Assembly (NCBI GenBank): GCA_946626535.1
Contig: CAMOUK010000011.1
Location: 1 to 41,242, forward strand
Origin: an uncultured Caryophanales bacterium
GTDB taxonomy: Bacteria; Bacillota_I; Bacilli_A; Acholeplasmatales; Anaeroplasmataceae
Reading direction: 5' to 3'
DNA length: 41,242 nucleotides
Made by a program: the position numbers and the translations under genes. Positions 32,675 to 40,199 of this stretch are shown one piece after another (the first letter of the stretch is position 1; every line of letters starts with the position of its first letter). The notes beneath the pieces are model-generated. The model did not search any database and was not told where the DNA came from. It saw only the letters and a program-made list of their open reading frames with translations.

Positions 32675-33320
32675 TATAGTTGACAATATCTAATGATTTT
32701 AAATAGCTATTGTTTTTAAGAAGTGAACCATATACGTTAATTTGTATTAAATTTTTACAATTATAAAAACAATCCTCGCCAATAAAATAACAGCTTTTTG
32801 GTATTGAGATTGATTTTATATTAGTATTCATGAAGCATAAGCTTCCTATAGATAATAATCTAGTATTATCGTTAAAATTAATTTTTTCTAGCGATGTATT
32901 TAAAAATACAGAAGCTCCTAAATTTACTATATTATCTAAATTAACCTCAGTTAATGACGTATCATAATTAAAAGCATTTTTAGAAATCTCTTTTACATTT
33001 TCTAAATTTATTTTTTCTAATTTTGGGCACTCAGCAAAGGCTAATCTATTGATATATTCAACATTTTTTCCTAGCTTAATCTCCTTTAAATTAGAATGAT
33101 TATAAAAGGCTCTAACGCCAATATCGGTAACTAATTTACCCTTATATTCATCTAATATTTCGTAGCTTGAGGCATTACCAAATACCTCAGCTACAAAATA
33201 ACTATCCTTTTCAGGATTATACTTATATTTTATTCTTGGAATATTAAAGAATAATAACAAGGAAAATATAATTATAAATATTGTAATTGGAACTGCAAAT
33301 ATTAATATTTTCTTCTTCAT
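32667..33320 (-). CDS. Membrane-anchored BspA-type leucine-rich-repeat protein
   Basis: A 217-residue protein. Residues 5-25 (ILIFAVPITIFIIIFSLLLF) form an N-terminal membrane anchor or uncleaved signal, with no lipobox Cys. Five or so LRR_5 repeats follow with the pattern 'I...AF.n...L..i.L...v..I': FYNHSNLKEIKLGKNVEYI, AFAECPKLEKINLENVKEI, AFNYDTSLTEVNLDNIVNL, FLNTSLEKINF and FYNCKNLIQINVYGS. These repeats usually lie outside the cell and bind proteins or surfaces. Its ATG overlaps the stop of the ABC exporter gene (ATGA), so it is made with the exporter; whether they work together is unknown. Confidence 0.82.
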   Translation of the reverse strand: MKKKILIFAVPITIFIIIFSLLLFFNIPRIKYKYNPEKDSYFVAEVFGNASSYEILDEYKGKLVTDIGVRAFYNHSNLKEIKLGKNVEYINRLAFAECPKLEKINLENVKEISKNAFNYDTSLTEVNLDNIVNLGASVFLNTSLEKINFNDNTRLLSIGSLCFMNTNIKSISIPKSCYFIGEDCFYNCKNLIQINVYGSLLKNNSYLKSLDIVNYID

Positions 33321-35086
33321 TTTGCTTGATCATCATATTGTAATTTATATAAATTATAATATAAGCCTTTCTTTGCTAAAAGCTCCTGATGATTACCACG
33401 TTCAACAATTTCACCTTTAGATAAAACTAAAATAATATCAGCATGCTGAATTGTAGATAATCTATGGGCAACAACTAAGGTAGTACCAATATTCATCATC
33501 TTTTCTAATGATTCTTGAATTAGAACCTCTGTTTCCGTATCAATATTAGCTGTAGCCTCATCTAATATTAAAATTTGAGGCTTTGCTAAAACTGTTCTAG
33601 CAAATGAAAGTAATTGTCTTTGACCTTGGCTGAAGTTTTCACCACGCTCAATAACAACCTCATCTAGCTTCTTTGGAAGCTTATCGATAAATGATGTCGC
33701 ATTAACATAATTACATGCATCATAAATTTCTTCATCATTATATTTTGTATCATGAAGAGTAATATTATCTCTAATAGATCCACTAAATAGGAAAACATCT
33801 TGCATCATTTGACCTATTGCTCTTCTTAAGGATTTAATCTTAATTTTTGAAATATCGATATCATCAATTAAAATTTGACCCTTTTGAATCTCATAATTTC
33901 TAACAATTAAGCCAAGTATTGTTGTCTTACCAGCACCTGTTGCACCAACGAAGGCAGCTCTTTGATGTGGATATACAACAAATGAAACATCCTTTAATAT
34001 CCAATCGATACCATTATAGGCAAACCAAACATTCTTAAATTCAATCTTACCTTCAAACTTTTCAATATCAATAGCATCTTCAGCATCTCTTACTTCTGGT
34101 GCTACATCTAGTAGATTAAATAGTCTTTCAGAAGCTGTAAATGCCTTTTGTAAGCCATTTAGCTGATCAGCAAGGTTTTGAATTGGGTTAAAGAATTTAG
34201 ATAAATATAGGTAGAAGGCAACAACCATACCACCTGATAGACCAAACTTAAATCCTAAATATAAGCATCCTGCAACAGATAGGATATAAATTAAAGTAAT
34301 AAATGGTCTATATAAGCCGAAGCATAGTATAACCTGATATCTAGATTTTCTTAAGGCATTATTCTTAACTAAGAATTCTTCTTCCTTATACTTTTCTTGG
34401 TTAAATATTTGAGTAATCTTCATACCAGATAGGTTTTCATTTAGATATGTATTCATATCTGATATGCATTTTCTTTCCTTTCTAAATATATTACCAACAA
34501 CCTTAGAGAATAAAAATGAGGTAACTGCCACTATAAATACTGGAATAAGTGCGAATAGTGACATTTGAATATTTAGGTAAAGCATAAATGAATATACACC
34601 AACAATATAGATAATATTTTTTAAAACATTAACTAATAAATTAGTGAATAAGTCACTCATTGATTGAGTGTAGTTAGCTACTCTTGTGACAAGTGAGCCT
34701 ACAGGCATTTCATTAAATTGGTTTAAAGACATTTCGATAATGTGAGTAAATACATCCTCTCTAAGCTTTAAGACAATTCTTTGACCAGTCTTCTGTAATA
34801 GCATTGATTCAACATAGATAAATAGCATATTGCCGGCTGAAATACCAAAGTATATGAATACCTGTCCTAATATATAATTCCAATTAATTTCATCAAGTTG
34901 TAATTTATCGATAATACCAGATAATATAATCGGTAAATATAGGTCTAAAACTACGTTAATTATTAAAACCAAGAATGCTAATATAAAAGATAAAAGCTCA
35001 GGTTTTACATAATGCATAGTTCTTTTAAATAATATTCTTAAAGGTATCTTTTTATCACCTTTTAAGGTCATTAATTCTTCTTCCAT
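33317..35086 (-). CDS. ABC exporter half-transporter with catalytic ATP site
   Basis: A 589-residue protein: six-helix exporter domain (residues about 20-310), then the nucleotide-binding domain with Walker A FVGATGAGKTTILGLI, Q-loop MMQDVFLF, signature FSQGQRQLLSFART, Walker B ILILDEATANID (catalytic Glu present) and H-loop VVAHRLSTI. The signature is SQGQ instead of SGGQ. With the following half, which has an intact signature but defective Walker B and H-loop, it would form one active and one degenerate ATP site, as in BmrCD/LmrCD/TM287-288 multidrug exporters. GGAGG precedes the ATG, and the start overlaps the partner's stop (TAATG). Confidence 0.93.
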   Translation of the reverse strand: MEEELMTLKGDKKIPLRILFKRTMHYVKPELLSFILAFLVLIINVVLDLYLPIILSGIIDKLQLDEINWNYILGQVFIYFGISAGNMLFIYVESMLLQKTGQRIVLKLREDVFTHIIEMSLNQFNEMPVGSLVTRVANYTQSMSDLFTNLLVNVLKNIIYIVGVYSFMLYLNIQMSLFALIPVFIVAVTSFLFSKVVGNIFRKERKCISDMNTYLNENLSGMKITQIFNQEKYKEEEFLVKNNALRKSRYQVILCFGLYRPFITLIYILSVAGCLYLGFKFGLSGGMVVAFYLYLSKFFNPIQNLADQLNGLQKAFTASERLFNLLDVAPEVRDAEDAIDIEKFEGKIEFKNVWFAYNGIDWILKDVSFVVYPHQRAAFVGATGAGKTTILGLIVRNYEIQKGQILIDDIDISKIKIKSLRRAIGQMMQDVFLFSGSIRDNITLHDTKYNDEEIYDACNYVNATSFIDKLPKKLDEVVIERGENFSQGQRQLLSFARTVLAKPQILILDEATANIDTETEVLIQESLEKMMNIGTTLVVAHRLSTIQHADIILVLSKGEIVERGNHQELLAKKGLYYNLYKLQYDDQAK

Positions 35087-36900
35087 TATTCATTACCTCC
35101 TTCAACTTCTTTTTCAAGTTCTTGAAGGTATACCATCTTTTGGTAGGTTGGAGATATCTTCATTAGATTTGAAGGTGTATCGAAAGCTTCAAGCTCTCCA
35201 TCCTTTAAAACTACGATTTTATCCAACTTAGATACAGTAGAAACTCGTGAGGCTATAACTATAGTTGTCATACCCTTTCTAAATTCATGAATATTATGTA
35301 AAATGTGTTCCTCAGTTTTAACATCTACCGCAGAAACTGAGTCATCCATAATCATAATAGGTGAATTCTTTAAATAAGCTCTAGCGATGGCAATTCTTTG
35401 TTTTTGTCCACCAGATAGAGTTACACCACGTTCACCACTAATAGTATCATATCCATTCTTAAAATCAGCAATATTGTCATGTACATCGGCAAATCTTGCT
35501 GCATTTTCTATCCTAATTCTATCGCTACTTCTATCTGAAAAGGCAATATTATTAAATACCTTATCACTAAACAAGAAATTATCTTGAGGAACATAAGCAA
35601 TTGAATCTCTAACAGATTTAATATCACATTCCATTAGGTCATGGCCATCGATAAATATTGTTCCTTTTTCAACATTATATAATCTTAAAAGTGAATTAAC
35701 TAAAGTAGATTTACCACTACCAATTTTACCAACTATACCTACAGATTCTCCTGGGTTGATTTCAAATGAAATATTTTTTAAAGATTGAATATCAACTGCA
35801 TCAGGATAACTAAATGAGAAATTCTTAAATGTAATCTTACCCTTAACATCATTTAAAATATAAGGATTTTCTGGATTTTTAATATCCTCATCTGCATCTA
35901 AGAAATTAGCTACTCTCTTTAATGAAGCCTTGGCTCTACTTCTCATCGCAACAATTTGTCCCATTGCAATCATAGGCCAAATAAGTAGATCAAAATAGCT
36001 TGTAAAGGCAACAAGCTTACCAGCATCCATAGCTATTTGATGGCCAAAAACAACAAATGGTGTATCAGTAACATAAGCATATACTGCATAGCCACCAAAG
36101 CCTAAAATCATTGAAACGATAGCGGCAATAATTATCTCAATTAAAACATCAAATATAACTGATATTCTCGCAAATGAAATATTTACATCCTTATTCTTTC
36201 TTGCAATTTTAGCGAAGGCATGAATTTCAGCAGTTTCCTTAACAAATGCTTTAATTACTCTAATACCTGTAAATGTTTCTTGTGTAAAATCATATAAGCT
36301 ATCAAAAGCTTCCTGACGTTCAGTCCATTTTTTAGACATATAGCGTTCAATTAAGAAGCCCCACACAATGATTAATATCATTGGGATAAATGAAATGATA
36401 GCTAAAATATAATCTAACTGTATCATTTTAACTATAACTAAAGCGCCTAAAAAGAAGGCATCTACCATTGTTACAGTACCAAAGCCACAATATTCTTCTA
36501 TTGTTTCTAAATCTGATGTAAACCAGCTCATAATAGAGCCAACCTTATTTTCATGATAGTATTTTTGAGATAGTCTTTCGCTCTTTAAAAACATTTCATG
36601 ACGTAAATCACCTTCGATACGTCCTGAGGCATTAAATAAGCCAAATCTCCAAATCATTCTACCAAAAAACATAACAACGGCAATAATTAATACCTTACCT
36701 ACTATCTCAGATACAGTCTTTAAGGCTTCATCATAAGATACTAATCCATCGGTATTATTATTAATAATCTTAACTATGTTACCTAAAAATTCAGGTATAT
36801 ATGCTTGTACATAGTCTACCGCTATAAGCGAAGCTATGCCAATTAAATATAAAATAAAGTATTTTAAATAATACTTTCTCATGTGTTTATTAAACAGCAT
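35086..36900 (-). CDS. ABC exporter half-transporter with degenerate ATP site
   Basis: About 604 residues: six-helix exporter domain, then the nucleotide-binding domain with Walker A VGKIGSGKSTLVNSLL, Q-loop YVPQDNFLF, a canonical LSGGQKQRIAIARAYL, Walker B IMIMDDSVSAVD (Asp where the catalytic Glu should be) and H-loop VIASRVSTV (Ser for His). This is the pattern of the non-hydrolysing half of heterodimeric exporters; the adjacent gene encodes the other half. The substrate could be a drug, lipid or peptide. A TTG at 36909 overlaps the ribosome binding site; ATG 36900, ten bases after AAAGGA, is preferred. The pseudouridine synthase gene ends just at its start. Confidence 0.93.
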   Translation of the reverse strand: MLFNKHMRKYYLKYFILYLIGIASLIAVDYVQAYIPEFLGNIVKIINNNTDGLVSYDEALKTVSEIVGKVLIIAVVMFFGRMIWRFGLFNASGRIEGDLRHEMFLKSERLSQKYYHENKVGSIMSWFTSDLETIEEYCGFGTVTMVDAFFLGALVIVKMIQLDYILAIISFIPMILIIVWGFLIERYMSKKWTERQEAFDSLYDFTQETFTGIRVIKAFVKETAEIHAFAKIARKNKDVNISFARISVIFDVLIEIIIAAIVSMILGFGGYAVYAYVTDTPFVVFGHQIAMDAGKLVAFTSYFDLLIWPMIAMGQIVAMRSRAKASLKRVANFLDADEDIKNPENPYILNDVKGKITFKNFSFSYPDAVDIQSLKNISFEINPGESVGIVGKIGSGKSTLVNSLLRLYNVEKGTIFIDGHDLMECDIKSVRDSIAYVPQDNFLFSDKVFNNIAFSDRSSDRIRIENAARFADVHDNIADFKNGYDTISGERGVTLSGGQKQRIAIARAYLKNSPIMIMDDSVSAVDVKTEEHILHNIHEFRKGMTTIVIASRVSTVSKLDKIVVLKDGELEAFDTPSNLMKISPTYQKMVYLQELEKEVEGGNE

Positions 36901-36901
36901 A

Positions 36902-37774
36902 CTAAACAAGTCCTTTCATATCAGAAGGGAGCTTACAAATTACCTCAATTTCCTTTTTATATACTGGATGAAATAAATTTAATTTGTAGCTATGTAGTGC
37001 TACCCTTTTAATTAATTTATTATTTCCTCCATATAAGCTATCCCCAAGTAGAGGATGGCCTAAATATGACATATGTACTCTAATTTGGTGAGTTCTACCA
37101 GTTTTAAGTAAGAGCTCAACCAAACTATAGCCATCATATTCTTTAATAACCTTATAGTCGGTAATAGCTTCTTTTCCATTTTTAGCAACTAAATATTTCT
37201 TACTATTATGTCTATCACCTGAAATAGGGGCATTTATTCTTCCCTCTTTTTTATTCAAATGTCCACCAACAAGACATCTATATGTTCTTTTAATTTCGTG
37301 ATTTTCCACAAAATGATTTATATATGAGAAGGTAAGCATATCCTTAACATATATAATAAGCCCAGTAGTATCGTAATCTAATCTATGGGCAAATCTTATA
37401 GCCGTATCAATATTATTATCCTTATAGTAGCGAGCTACCCTATTAGATAATGAATTATCATTTTCCTTTTCATCGTGGATAATGATACCTTGAGGCTTAT
37501 TTATGATTAACAAATAATCATCTTCATAAATAACATCTATAGATTTATCAGATATAGAAAAATCTATATGAGAATTATCATCTATTGATAAAACATCATT
37601 TTCCTTTAACAAATCTTCTCTTTTAGCTAATTTGTCATTTATTTTAATTCTATTTTCTAAAAACAAAGTATAAATTTTAGATTTAGATAAATAAAAAGAA
37701 TTGAGATAATCAATAAGACTAATATCCTCTAAGATATTATATTTAAAGATCATATTCCAAATACTTTGTTTCAA
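36902..37774 (-). CDS. RluA/RluD-family 23S rRNA pseudouridine synthase
   Basis: A protein of about 290 residues. The N-terminal S4-like RNA-binding region (about residues 15-75, LENRIKINDKLAKREDLL) is followed by the synthase domain: VIYEDDYLLIINKPQGII, the catalytic Asp in RFAHRLDYDTTGLIIYVK (about residue 150), LLKTGRTHQIRVHMSYLGHPLLGD (trimmed: TGRTHQIRVHMSYLGHPLLG). It could be RluD, RluC or the YtzG/YjbO-like paralogues of Firmicutes; the exact uridine is not assigned. The TTG at 37774 and the ATG at 37753 are both possible starts; GTAGGA lies before the TTG. The gene overlaps the phosphoesterase gene by 11-32 bases. Confidence 0.92.
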   Translation of the reverse strand: MKQSIWNMIFKYNILEDISLIDYLNSFYLSKSKIYTLFLENRIKINDKLAKREDLLKENDVLSIDDNSHIDFSISDKSIDVIYEDDYLLIINKPQGIIIHDEKENDNSLSNRVARYYKDNNIDTAIRFAHRLDYDTTGLIIYVKDMLTFSYINHFVENHEIKRTYRCLVGGHLNKKEGRINAPISGDRHNSKKYLVAKNGKEAITDYKVIKEYDGYSLVELLLKTGRTHQIRVHMSYLGHPLLGDSLYGGNNKLIKRVALHSYKLNLFHPVYKKEIEVICKLPSDMKGLV

Positions 37775-38867
37775 TTAATCCTACATAACCATTCTTCTTA
37801 ATTACACTGTAAGGTTTACCTCTTTTTATAATTGATACTACATCGCCCTTTATTACTGATAGGAAGGTATTAGAGCCTTCATAACAATAATACTTACCAT
37901 CAGATTCAAAAACATTAGAGCTTTGAACCCACATTAAAACCTTAGTTCTTAAATCCTTTACATAATAAAAATCTAAGTCCTTTTCTAAAACCTTAATTTC
38001 ATTTTGAGTACCATATGTGAAATTAACCTTATCCTCTGGTTCATCGTAGCTTACTGTATAATTCATTACATGTTTTTCATAATGATCTACATATAGATAG
38101 CTAAATTTCATAGATGCTAAACTATCTAGCACTAAAAAATTAATTTGTCCGCCCTTTACTAAATGGTTTCCACCATCTATAGAAAAGATTTTTTTCTTAA
38201 AATCTAAAATAGGATTTTGACAAGCCACATCAGAACGATAATTTCTAGTTGGATTGTGTCCAACTATAGTAATAAGCTTTTGAGGATTAGCCTTCATATA
38301 GTAATTATCATATTTCAGCATTGGTAGGGCATATTCAGGTATATTATTAATATCATCTAGTCCACCATGTACTAAAACTAGCTTATCGTTGATAATTATT
38401 ACATCATCTAAGCTATCCATAAAATCATATAAATCCTTATACTTTTCCTTAACCTTATTAACAAAGTCATCGATATCCATATCCTTACCTAAAGGATATT
38501 TCATTTCAAGTGCCATATCGTTAATAATTGATCTTTGTCTAACTAGCGTATAATATAAAAAATCCTTATGAGCTTCCTTAGGTAAAATAAATCTTAATAC
38601 CTCATCACAATTTCCACTCATACAAAAAACATTATCTTTTTTATTTAATTCCATGAAATATCTAGCTGTCTTAAGATTATATGTAAGGTCTCCCTTTTCA
38701 TACATATCTCCAATGACAAATAGATAATCATTGTCATTAAAGCCTATTTCTTCTAATCCTTCCTTAAAGGTAATAAGGTCACCATGCATATCGCTAACAA
38801 AGATCATACGTCGATTAGTATCTAGGCTTAATCTATTAACTTTTGTTTTCTTCTTTAGCTCTATCAT
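37743..38867 (-). CDS. PPP-type metallophosphoesterase with C-terminal SH3-like region
   Basis: A 374-residue protein. The calcineurin-like metal-binding motifs are SDMHGD (Asp26, His28), GDMYEKGD (Asp54), SGNCDEV (Asn86), LVHGG (His167) and IVGHNPT (His204). This is the PPP/Ap4A-hydrolase-like arrangement, but GNHE is GNCD, with Cys87 in place of the usual catalytic histidine. Residues about 310-374 (SNVFESDGKYYCYEGSN, then VVSIIKRGKPYSVIKKNGY, VGLIETKYLEYD) look like a bacterial SH3 domain. The substrate could be a phosphoprotein or a dinucleotide. AGAGG seven bases before the ATG supports the start inside the end of queH (32-base overlap). Confidence 0.8.
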   Translation of the reverse strand: MIELKKKTKVNRLSLDTNRRMIFVSDMHGDLITFKEGLEEIGFNDNDYLFVIGDMYEKGDLTYNLKTARYFMELNKKDNVFCMSGNCDEVLRFILPKEAHKDFLYYTLVRQRSIINDMALEMKYPLGKDMDIDDFVNKVKEKYKDLYDFMDSLDDVIIINDKLVLVHGGLDDINNIPEYALPMLKYDNYYMKANPQKLITIVGHNPTRNYRSDVACQNPILDFKKKIFSIDGGNHLVKGGQINFLVLDSLASMKFSYLYVDHYEKHVMNYTVSYDEPEDKVNFTYGTQNEIKVLEKDLDFYYVKDLRTKVLMWVQSSNVFESDGKYYCYEGSNTFLSVIKGDVVSIIKRGKPYSVIKKNGYVGLIETKYLEYDL

Positions 38868-39474
38868 GTTCTAACCTCTCCTTCATAGAAAATTCACAGC
38901 CACAATAGTTTTGTCTATAAAGACAATACTCTTCGCTCATTCTAATTGAATCAGTATAGCCATCTTCCTTCTTAAAATTAGAATAAAGATATTTAACACC
39001 ATATTTTTCTTCTAAATTGTAGCCGATCTCATTAATCCAATTAGAATTCTTAAATGGTGATAAAGAAAGTGTAGTAGTAAAATACTCAAAGCCTAATTTT
39101 TTAGCCTTGATTACACTTTTTTCTAATCTTAATAAATAACAATTATAGCAGCGTTCGCTTCTTTCACCTAATTCTTCTTTGCCCTTTATAGCATCTAAAA
39201 AATCTTGATGATTATATCCATCATCTAAAACCTTTATCTTGATATCGAAGGCTTCGCAGAAATTCTTAATCTCTACTAATCTTTTATTATATTCTTCTTC
39301 TGGATAAATATTATCATTAGAATAAAAAATAGTGATATCAAAATATTTTTTTAACACCATTAAGCAATGTGTTGAGCAAGGTGCACAGCACGCATGTAAT
39401 AATAGTGTTGGTTTATAATCTAAATTGGTTATGAAGTTTTTAAAATCTAAATAATTATTTATCAAAATCATCAC
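38836..39474 (-). CDS. queH: Epoxyqueuosine reductase QueH
   Basis: A protein of about 210 residues that performs the last step of queuosine synthesis in tRNA, reducing epoxyqueuosine. The cysteine motifs of the QueH family are all present: LLLHACCAPCSTHCLM (about residue 25-40), ERSERCYNCYLLRLEKS (about 112) and YCLYRQNYCGCEFSMKER (about 190), which bind an iron-sulfur cluster and a second metal site. FTTTLSLSPFKN is also typical. The GTG at 39474 and ATG at 39471 lie inside AGGTGATG; TTG 39465, four bases after GGTGAT, fits the local spacing rule, but ATG 39471 is also plausible. It heads a six-gene operon. No other queuosine gene is in the window. Confidence 0.93.
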   Translation of the reverse strand: MMILINNYLDFKNFITNLDYKPTLLLHACCAPCSTHCLMVLKKYFDITIFYSNDNIYPEEEYNKRLVEIKNFCEAFDIKIKVLDDGYNHQDFLDAIKGKEELGERSERCYNCYLLRLEKSVIKAKKLGFEYFTTTLSLSPFKNSNWINEIGYNLEEKYGVKYLYSNFKKEDGYTDSIRMSEEYCLYRQNYCGCEFSMKERLEHDRAKEENKS

Positions 39475-39487
39475 CTATTTTCACGAA

Positions 39488-39505
39488 ATATATTATATAA
39501 TATAT
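39488..39505. promoter_or_regulatory. AT-rich perfect palindrome between queH and carD
   Basis: An 18-base perfect palindrome containing TATTATATAATA, with TATAAT on the minus strand at 39492-39497 that could serve as a queH -10. The same 12-base core occurs in the palindrome at 21169-21191, also between divergent genes. In DNA this AT-rich, chance is a real alternative. Confidence 0.4.
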
Positions 39506-39532
39506 CTTTTCAAATTGGTAGTAATTTTTGAA

Positions 39533-39561
39533 TTGAATTAAAAGTATTTTTTTGGTATAAT
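39533..39561 (+). promoter_or_regulatory. carD promoter
   Basis: TTGAAT (39533-39538), a 17-base spacer and TATAAT (39556-39561) with the extended TGG just before it. This is one of the best promoters in the window. It would give a leader of about 40 bases to the preferred start at 39607. Confidence 0.85.
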
Positions 39562-39606
39562 ATAAACGCGAATATGTCGACATTTTTAGCAAAAGGGGGC
39601 TTTAAG

Positions 39607-40113
39607 ATGTATAATCAAGGCGATATTATCGTCTATACCACTTGTGGTCTTTGCCGCATCGATGGCATCATCGATAGGGTTTTTAATGGTGAAGAAAAAA
39701 AATATTATATTTTAAAGCCAATTAATGACAATCGTGCTACCCTTCAAGTTCAGGTCGATAATCCAATTACTGAAATTAAATTAAAAACACTTCTTTCAAA
39801 GAATGAAATAAATGACATTATTAATGAAGTACCTAACATTGAACCTTTTTGGATAGATAATGAAAATGAAAGAAAAAAGGTATTCTCAGAAATCATTAGA
39901 AATGGTGATAGATTAAAAATATACAAGCTTATGATTTCTATTATCGAGCATTCTAAAGGCTTAAAGGATAAGGGTAGAAAGCTTCATGCATGTGATGAAA
40001 CATATCTAAATGATGCAAGAAAGCTTATATGTGAAGAAATATCTTATGTTTTAGATATGAGTTATGCTGATGCCATAACCTTCTTAACAAATATTATTGG
40101 TGATAAAGAATAA
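39607..40113 (+). CDS. CarD/CdnL-family RNA polymerase-binding regulator
   Basis: The N-terminus MYNQGDIIVYTTCGLCRIDGI with YYILKPINDNRATLQVQV is the CarD/TRCF RNA polymerase-interacting domain (about residues 1-60, motifs kept short here: QGDIIVYTTCGLCRI). It binds the polymerase beta subunit and stabilises open promoter complexes. The helical C-terminus (SEIIRNGDRLKIYKLMISII, then LNDARKLICEEISYVL) contacts DNA in the family. An upstream ATG at 39574 is in frame, but AAAAGGGGG seven bases before ATG 39607 and the family's MY/MF-x-x-GD start favour 39607 (168 residues). It is transcribed alone, with its own promoter and terminator. Confidence 0.92.
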   Translation: MYNQGDIIVYTTCGLCRIDGIIDRVFNGEEKKYYILKPINDNRATLQVQVDNPITEIKLKTLLSKNEINDIINEVPNIEPFWIDNENERKKVFSEIIRNGDRLKIYKLMISIIEHSKGLKDKGRKLHACDETYLNDARKLICEEISYVLDMSYADAITFLTNIIGDKE

Positions 40114-40137
40114 AGACTGTGAATTCACAGTCTTTTT
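40112..40137 (+). terminator. carD terminator
   Basis: AAAGACTGTG pairs with CACAGTCTTT around AATT, followed by a T-run. It starts within the TAA stop codon of carD. Confidence 0.92.
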
Positions 40138-40157
40138 AATTTTATCAAAAATGATAA

Positions 40158-40190
40158 ATAAAAAAATCACTACTTTTCGGTAGTGATTTT
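40158..40190 (-). terminator. Terminator of the gene at 40200
   Basis: On the minus strand AAAATCACTAC pairs with GTAGTGATTTT around a 6-base loop (CGAAAA), followed by seven or more T. A smaller stem (TTATCA/TGATAA) lies between it and the carD terminator. Confidence 0.92.
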
Positions 40191-40199
40191 ATTATTTTC

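Noticed and set aside
39574..39606. ATG at 39574 as the carD start
   Set aside because: It has no ribosome binding site and sits right after the promoter; AAAAGGGGG and the family N-terminus support 39607.
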